From contig DHJN01000155.1 of assembly GCA_002404345.1 (NCBI GenBank), positions 1 to 9,447 on the forward strand: a stretch of 9,447 bases of DNA, read 5' to 3'. The notes under the pieces are model-generated. The model saw nothing but the letters and a program-made list of their open reading frames with translations. It had not been told where the DNA came from and searched no databases. This document shows, in pieces, positions 5,913 through 9,447 of this stretch (position 1 is its first letter; each line of letters starts with the position of its first letter). The translations under genes were made by a program, and so were the position numbers. The DNA is from Actinobacteria bacterium UBA4719. Its GTDB lineage: Bacteria > Actinomycetota > Actinomycetes > Actinomycetales > Dermatophilaceae.

Positions 5913-7558
5913 CAGAGCCGCTCAGGGGCCGAGACCCCAAGCAGGCCAAGGCCATTGGCCAGGACGACCCGGGTGGCCTCGTTGAGGCAGAGACGGGTGC
6001 GGTGCAGGTCGGTGATCTCCTCGTCGGCCTCCCGCGGGCGGACCCGGCAGTCGTCATACCACTTGTGGAACCGGCCGGCGAGATCCTCGAGATACCGCGC
6101 GACCCGATGTGGCTCGCGCAGCTTGGCCGCCTGGGCGACGATCCTCGGGAAGTCGCCCAGGATCGCCAGCAGCGCGGCCTCGGACTCGTGGGTGAGCAGC
6201 GACGGGTCGAACCCGTCGGCGAGGTGCACGCCGTCCTCGGCGGCCAGCCGGGTGACGTTGCACGTCCGGGCGTGGGCGTACTGCACGTAGAAGACCGGGT
6301 TGTCGTTCGTGCGCTTGCGCAGCTCCTCGCCGACCAGCGAGATCGGCGAGTCGGCCGGGTATCGAGCCAGGGAGTAACGCACGGCGTCGGCACCGATCCA
6401 CGTGATCAGGTCGCGCATCTCGATCATGTTGCCGGCGCGTTTGGCCATCCGGGCCCCGGCGATGCTGATCAGCTGGCCGATCCGGATCTCGATGTTGTGC
6501 TCCGGGTCGTCACCGGCACAGGCCACGATGGCCTTGAGCCTGTTGACGTATCCGTGATGGTCGGCGCCGAGCATGTAGACCTTCTCGGGAAAACCGCGGT
6601 CCTTCTTGCTCAGGTAGTAGGCAGCGTCAGCCGCGAAGTAGGTCGGCTCATCGTTGGCCCGGATGAGGACCCGGTCCCGGTCGTCGCCGAAGTCCGTGGT
6701 CCGCAACCAGACCGCGCCCTCGGAGTCGTAGACATGCCCCTGCTCGCGCAACCGCGCCACGGCCTGTTCGACCGCCCCGCTGTCATGCAGCGAGGTCTCG
6801 GAGAACCATACGTCGAAATGAACGTCGAACGAGGCCAGCACCTCACGGATCTCGGCCAGCTGCACCTGGTAGCCGAGGTCCCGGCAGACCTGACGCGCAT
6901 CTGCCTCCGGGAGATCAAGCAGGTCCGGGCGGCTGGCCAGCACCTGCGCGGCGATCTCCATGACGTACTCCCCCGGGTAACCACCCTCGGGCACGTCCCT
7001 CCCCCTGGCCCGGGACAGCACCGAGATCGCAAACTTGTCCATCTGCGCACCGGCATCGTTGACGTAGTACTCGGCGGTCACGACAGCACCCGAGGCCGTC
7101 AACAGCCGCCGGAGTGCATCCCCCAGCGCCGCCCAGCGGGTATGCCCGATGTGCAGGGGCCCGGTCGGGTTTGCCGACACGAACTCGAGGTTGATCACAT
7201 GGCCGGCCTCGGAGTCGTTGTGCCCATAGGTAGCTGCGGTCGCCACGATCGTGCGCGCCAGCTCTCCGGCTGAGGCGGCCTCGACGGTGATGTTGAGGAA
7301 GCCAGGCCCTGCGACGTCGACGGCCTTGATGCCCTCGACGGCAGCCAGACGGGTGGCGAGGCGCGTCGCGACCTCGCGGGGCGGCATACCGGCCCCTTTG
7401 GCAAGCTGTAGCGAGACGTTGGTCGACCAGTCGCCGTGCTCGCGGTTCTTGGGCCGTTCCACGCGCACCTCGTCCGGCACGTCCACAGCGAGCTCGCCGG
7501 CGGCAACGGCTTCGGCGAGAGCGGTGCGGATGGCTAGCGCAAGCTGTTCGGGGGTCAC
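5912..7558 (-). CDS. argS: Arginyl-tRNA synthetase
   Basis: Class I aminoacyl-tRNA synthetase that charges tRNA-Arg with arginine using ATP, in the cytosol. It has 548 residues, normal for the family. The N-terminal additional domain (residues 1-about 110, with ERPKNREHGDWSTN) should contact the tRNA. NPTGPLHIGHTR (130-141) holds the HIGH motif at 136-139. EYYVNDAG (163-170) and GADHHGYVNRLKA (331-343) line the active site. RMAKRAGN (370-377) stands where KMSKS is expected and lacks the serine. The C-terminal helical anticodon-binding domain ends in GVSAPERL. The start is GTG at 7558 with only a GGGG run next to it, inside a perfect hairpin (7548-7564). It follows the response regulator by 14 nt and overlaps lysA by one base. 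Confidence 0.97.
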   Translation of the reverse strand: MTPEQLALAIRTALAEAVAAGELAVDVPDEVRVERPKNREHGDWSTNVSLQLAKGAGMPPREVATRLATRLAAVEGIKAVDVAGPGFLNITVEAASAGELARTIVATAATYGHNDSEAGHVINLEFVSANPTGPLHIGHTRWAALGDALRRLLTASGAVVTAEYYVNDAGAQMDKFAISVLSRARGRDVPEGGYPGEYVMEIAAQVLASRPDLLDLPEADARQVCRDLGYQVQLAEIREVLASFDVHFDVWFSETSLHDSGAVEQAVARLREQGHVYDSEGAVWLRTTDFGDDRDRVLIRANDEPTYFAADAAYYLSKKDRGFPEKVYMLGADHHGYVNRLKAIVACAGDDPEHNIEIRIGQLISIAGARMAKRAGNMIEMRDLITWIGADAVRYSLARYPADSPISLVGEELRKRTNDNPVFYVQYAHARTCNVTRLAAEDGVHLADGFDPSLLTHESEAALLAILGDFPRIVAQAAKLREPHRVARYLEDLAGRFHKWYDDCRVRPREADEEITDLHRTRLCLNEATRVVLANGLGLLGVSAPERL

Positions 7559-7564
7559 CCCCGA
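7548..7564 (-). promoter_or_regulatory. Perfect hairpin over the argS start codon
   Basis: TCGGGGGTCACCCCCGA is a 7-bp perfect inverted repeat with a 3-nt loop. On the mRNA strand the argS GTG codon and the G-run that would serve as ribosome binding site lie within it. A stem this GC-rich could hold initiation back unless ribosomes arriving from the response regulator gene open it. The effect is inferred. Confidence 0.5.
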
Positions 7565-7572
7565 GATTCTAG

Positions 7573-8133
7573 CTAGGGGAGTGGCTGTGCTGGCTCGACC
7601 CCGCCTCCGACGCTCTTGCCCGCGGCCAGGGCTCCGATGAGTGCGAGCAGCTCACCCGGGTCGAACGGCTTGGCCACGAACCCGTCGACAGCAGCACGCT
7701 CGGCATGCAGGCGGTCGCTGTTCTGGACCGACGCCGTGACCATGACGATCGGGATGTGCGCGAGTCGGGGGTCGGCCCGGATCGTCGACACCGTCCACCA
7801 CCCGTCCCGCCGCGGCATGATGGCGTCCAAGGTGATGACGTCGGGCAGCGGCCGGGTCGTGTCCCAGAGGATCTCCAGCGCTGCCTGCCCGTCTTCGGCC
7901 TCGACCACCTCATAACCCTCGAGTTCGAGGTTGACCCGGATCAGCCGCCGGATCTGCTCGGTGTCATCGCAGACAAGGACGCGCCCGCTGCCACCACTCG
8001 GGTCCCCGACGGGCACACGGTCGTCACCGACGGGCACACGGTCGTCACCGACGGGCACACGGTCGTCACCGACGGGCACACGGTCGTCACCGACGGGCAC
8101 ACTTTCACCCTCGGTGGAACGGCCCCATTCCAT
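7573..8133 (-). CDS. Single-domain response regulator (CheY-like receiver) with N-terminal heptad repeats
   Basis: A stand-alone phosphoreceiver protein of 186 residues with no output domain. Residues about 12-46 are VPVGDDR repeated four times plus a partial fifth copy, and look disordered and acidic. The receiver domain runs from about residue 50 to 168. It has the acidic pair D56/D57 (LVCDDTEQ), the phospho-acceptor D103 in TLDAIMPRRDGW, T133 in VMVTAS and K155 in VAKPF, so all switch residues are present. A short Gly/Pro tail follows. I chose ATG at 8133, five bases after GGGTGG (8139-8144); GTG at 8142 would add three residues. It ends 14 nt before argS, so it probably shares that transcript. 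Its kinase and target are unknown. The PAS gene beyond the tRNA is a possible but unproven partner. Confidence 0.9.
   Translation of the reverse strand: MEWGRSTEGESVPVGDDRVPVGDDRVPVGDDRVPVGDDRVPVGDPSGGSGRVLVCDDTEQIRRLIRVNLELEGYEVVEAEDGQAALEILWDTTRPLPDVITLDAIMPRRDGWWTVSTIRADPRLAHIPIVMVTASVQNSDRLHAERAAVDGFVAKPFDPGELLALIGALAAGKSVGGGVEPAQPLP
8006..8102 (-). repeat. 21-bp tandem repeat, 4.6 perfect copies, in the response regulator gene
   Basis: Copies lie at 8006-8026, 8027-8047, 8048-8068 and 8069-8089, with a 13-nt partial at 8090-8102. I found no mismatch between copies. Each unit encodes VPVGDDR on the minus strand. As a multiple of three, it can gain or lose copies without a frameshift. It is a good candidate for a variable-number repeat. 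Confidence 0.95.
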
Positions 8134-8138
8134 GGTTA

Positions 8139-8144
8139 CCACCC
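8139..8144 (-). promoter_or_regulatory. Ribosome binding site for the response regulator
   Basis: The minus strand reads GGGTGG, five bases, then ATG at 8133-8131. This supports the ATG start over the GTG at 8142, which overlaps the site. Confidence 0.5.
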
Positions 8145-8189
8145 TAGGCTGCTAACCTCAGCGGCGCATCAACCCGGTGAATTCTGGTG

Positions 8190-8195
8190 GATAAT
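8190..8195 (+). promoter_or_regulatory. Possible -10 element for tRNA-Arg
   Basis: GGATAATCTG contains GATAAT, near the TATAAT consensus, and would start a transcript about 63 nt before the mature tRNA 5' end. No recognisable -35 is present at the right distance (the bases there read CATCAA), so support is weak. Confidence 0.28.
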
Positions 8196-8202
8196 CTGGG
8201 CC

Positions 8203-8260
8203 AGGCCACTCAACAGGGCCCGACCCGCCACTCAACAGGGCCAGGCCACTCAACAGGACC
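8203..8260. repeat. About 18-bp repeat, three copies, between the response regulator and tRNA-Arg
   Basis: The core CCACTCAACAGGGCC occurs at 8206-8220 and 8228-8242, and with one change (GGACC) at 8246-8260. The last two copies are directly tandem with an 18-bp period; the first is offset by four extra bases. The block ends four bases before the tRNA. It lies in the divergent promoter region, so it could belong to either transcript. Confidence 0.85.
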
Positions 8261-8264
8261 ATTG

Positions 8265-8339
8265 GCCCCCGTAGCTCAGGGGATAGAGCGCCGCCCTCCG
8301 GAGGCGGAAGCGCAGGTTCGAATCCTGCCGGGGGCACCA
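8265..8339 (+). tRNA. tRNA-Arg (anticodon CCG)
   Basis: The gene folds as a complete cloverleaf: acceptor stem GCCCCCG (8265-8271) with CGGGGGC (8329-8335), D stem GCTC (8274-8277) with GAGC (8286-8289), anticodon stem CCGCC (8291-8295) with GGCGG (8303-8307), loop CTCCGGA with anticodon CCG at 8298-8300, a 4-nt variable loop, and T stem GCAGG (8312-8316) with CCTGC (8324-8328) around TTCGAAT. Discriminator A is at 8336 and CCA (8337-8339) is encoded. It reads the CGG arginine codon, which is frequent in this GC-rich genome. The gene for the enzyme that charges it, argS, lies about 700 bp away on the other strand. Confidence 0.97.
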
Positions 8340-8352
8340 ACACCATACGAAC

Positions 8353-8367
8353 GGCCCGGACCGGGCC
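8353..8367 (+). terminator. GC hairpin downstream of tRNA-Arg, possible terminator
   Basis: GGCCC (8353-8357) pairs with GGGCC (8363-8367) around GGACC, starting 13 nt after the CCA end. There is no T-run, so it would be at best a U-less actinobacterial-type terminator or a 3'-processing structure. Confidence 0.3.
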
Positions 8368-8423
8368 CGCGCCGGCCGATGAGACGCCGTCATCCGCCGC
8401 TACCGCCACGGTGGACTTGACCA

Positions 8424-8429
8424 TATAAA
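8424..8429 (+). promoter_or_regulatory. Candidate -10 element for the PAS gene
   Basis: TATAAA stands in an A/T-rich island (CCATATAAAGACAAACG) in otherwise GC-rich DNA, about 108 nt before the PAS start codon. TTGACC (8417-8422) is adjacent and too close to be its -35. An alternative ECF-type reading (GGAAT at 8444-8448 with CGTAG about 16 nt on) is also possible. Weak evidence. Confidence 0.3.
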
Positions 8430-8481
8430 GACAAACGCTCACCGGAATTGATGACATCTTCGGCGTAGTGTCAGTTGTCAG

Positions 8482-8517
8482 AGTTTCGTGTTTCTGCCAG
8501 TTTCGAGTTATCTGCCA
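8482..8517 (+). repeat. Imperfect tandem repeat in the PAS-gene leader
   Basis: AGTTTCGTGTTTCTGCCA (8482-8499) is followed, sharing one base, by AGTTTCGAGTTATCTGCCA (8499-8517). TGTCAG also occurs twice just upstream (8469-8474 and 8476-8481). The block ends seven bases before the ribosome binding site and is richer in A/T than its surroundings. It could be an operator or a leader RNA element; its function is unknown. Confidence 0.6.
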
Positions 8518-8536
8518 CAGCTCGAAGGGGAACCAG

Positions 8537-9447
8537 ATGTCTTCGCGGACGATGAATTTCGAGAGCCTGCTAGAGGCGGTTCCTGATGCCATGGTGGGGG
8601 TGGACCAGGCGGGCGTGATCCGGTTTGTCAATCACCAGACGGAATCGCTGTTCGACTATGACCGCGATGACCTGATCGGCCAGCCCGTCGAGACACTGGT
8701 GCCGGAGTCGTTCCGGCAGGTCCACACGGCGCACCGGGAGGGCTTTTTCGCAGACCCTGGGACTCGCTCCATGGGACTCGATCTGGAGCTGAGCGGACGG
8801 CACCGGAATGGCACCGAGTTCCCGGTGGACATCAGACTGTCCCACCTTGACACCGAGGACGGCCCGTTGGTGATCGCGGCGGTACGCGACCTGACCGAAC
8901 GCAAGAAAGCAGACGATCGTCACCACCGGGTGGGCCGGCTGGCGGCAATCGTCGAGTATTCCGACGATGCCATCATCGGGACGACGCTCGACGGGGTCAT
9001 CACGAGCTGGAACCCGGCCGCCGAGAGAATGTACGGCTACTCGAGCGAGGAGATCATCGACCAGCCCATCCTGCTCATCACTCACGAGGATCGAACCGAT
9101 GAGATGAACGCCATCCTGTCGAAGATCAAGCAGGGTGAGCATGTCGATCACCTTGAGACCATCCGGGTCCGAAAAGACGGAACCGCGATCCCGGGCTCGC
9201 TCACCGTCTCGCCGATCTGCGACCGGGAGGGCGCGGTCGTCGGCGCATCCACGATCACCCGCGACGTGACCAAACGGACGGAGGCGTTCGAAGCCGCGCG
9301 GAGCATGATCGAGTCGAGCCTGGACTCACTGGTCTCAATCAGCCCCGAAGGCAAGATCACCGACGTCAATGAGGCCACGGTCAAGGTCACCGGCGTCCCC
9401 CGCGACAAGCTGCTCGGGACCGCTTTCTCCGACTACTTCACCGAGCC
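8537..9447 (+). CDS. Multi-PAS sensory protein, N-terminal part (cut by window edge)
   Basis: A soluble signalling protein; 303 codons are visible, open to the right edge. It contains three PAS domains in tandem. PAS 1 covers about residues 7-122 (AVPDAMVGVDQAGVIRFVN, closing with AAVRDLTERKKA). PAS 2 covers about 133-250 (DGVITSWNPAAERMYGYSSEE, closing with TRDVTKRTEA). PAS 3 starts at about 253 (SLVSISPEGKITDVNEATVK). The DLTER and DVTKR ends are typical of PAS-associated C-terminal strands that lead into the next module. There is no signal peptide or membrane segment. The output domain (histidine kinase, GGDEF/EAL or phosphatase) lies beyond the window. The start is ATG at 8537 with GAAGGGG (8524-8530) six bases upstream. 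It is preceded by a repeat-bearing leader and is divergent from the response regulator. Confidence 0.9.
   Translation, partial: MSSRTMNFESLLEAVPDAMVGVDQAGVIRFVNHQTESLFDYDRDDLIGQPVETLVPESFRQVHTAHREGFFADPGTRSMGLDLELSGRHRNGTEFPVDIRLSHLDTEDGPLVIAAVRDLTERKKADDRHHRVGRLAAIVEYSDDAIIGTTLDGVITSWNPAAERMYGYSSEEIIDQPILLITHEDRTDEMNAILSKIKQGEHVDHLETIRVRKDGTAIPGSLTVSPICDREGAVVGASTITRDVTKRTEAFEAARSMIESSLDSLVSISPEGKITDVNEATVKVTGVPRDKLLGTAFSDYFTE

Noticed and set aside
6002..7273. 423-codon plus-strand ORF
   Set aside because: It is antisense to argS, with no domain, no ribosome binding site of note, and composition typical of a GC shadow frame. The same applies to the plus-strand frames at 5217-6290 and 4026-5021.
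8006..8102. CRISPR array
   Set aside because: The units are directly adjacent with no unique spacers, lie in frame inside a gene, and no cas gene is near. The 18-bp blocks at 3512-3565 and 8203-8260 fail for the same reason.
8145..8182. Promoter for the response regulator-argS operon (TTGATG with TAGGGT)
   Set aside because: The spacer would be 20 nt and the -10 would overlap the ribosome binding site, only a few bases before the start codon. A promoter must exist near here, but I cannot place it.
8265..8345. Integration site (attB) at the tRNA 3' end
   Set aside because: tRNA-Arg genes are common phage targets, but no integrase, no second copy of the tRNA 3' end and no composition shift follow it in the window.
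8158..8631. 157-codon minus-strand ORF across the tRNA
   Set aside because: Its middle (PAGFEPALPPPEGGALSPELRG-type sequence) is the antisense of the tRNA, a well-known source of false proteins. The rest is antisense to the PAS gene start and covers promoter DNA.

Overview
The window is high-GC DNA with GTG/ATG starts and dense, partly overlapping genes. It carries the gene order argS-lysA-hom-thrC-thrB-rho, which is characteristic of Actinomycetota. The long, low-complexity N-terminus of Rho and the N-terminal sequence of LysA also fit that phylum. A Micrococcales (Intrasporangiaceae-like) origin is my impression only; it was not computed.

Layout. From position 8133 leftwards everything protein-coding is on the minus strand: a single-domain response regulator (7573-8133), argS (5912-7558), lysA (4488-5912), hom (2957-4372), thrC (1860-2954), thrB (870-1838), a 318-nt regulatory gap, and the 5' third of rho (1-551, running off the left edge). 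On the plus strand lie a tRNA-Arg(CCG) gene (8265-8339) and the start of a multi-PAS sensory protein (8537 to the right edge). The tRNA is divergent from the response regulator-argS operon.

How the genes work together. LysA makes lysine from meso-diaminopimelate. Hom, ThrB and ThrC convert aspartate semialdehyde to threonine. ArgS charges tRNA-Arg, one species of which is encoded next door. argS/lysA overlap by one base, hom/thrC are 2-4 nt apart and thrC/thrB are 3-21 nt apart, so translational coupling is likely. The 115-nt lysA-hom gap and the 318-nt thrB-rho gap are the two places where separate control could enter. The response regulator lies 14 nt upstream of argS and so probably heads the operon. 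The PAS protein across the tRNA is the only other visible signalling gene.

What is unusual. This is mostly a housekeeping cluster, and I see no defence system, mobile element or CRISPR array. What stands out is short tandem repeats, each with its own unit, at or near most gene boundaries and in several reading frames: 21 bp x 4.6 in the response regulator, 18 bp x 3 inside homoserine dehydrogenase, 21 bp x 2 and 12 bp x 2 in rho, 9 bp x 2 at the thrB start, 11 bp x 2.6 against the hom ribosome binding site, about 18 bp x 3 before the tRNA, and about 18 bp x 2 before the PAS gene. Those inside genes have unit lengths divisible by three. Other candidates for a second look are a perfect hairpin over the argS start codon, a small Thr-containing upstream ORF before hom, and a structured rho leader.
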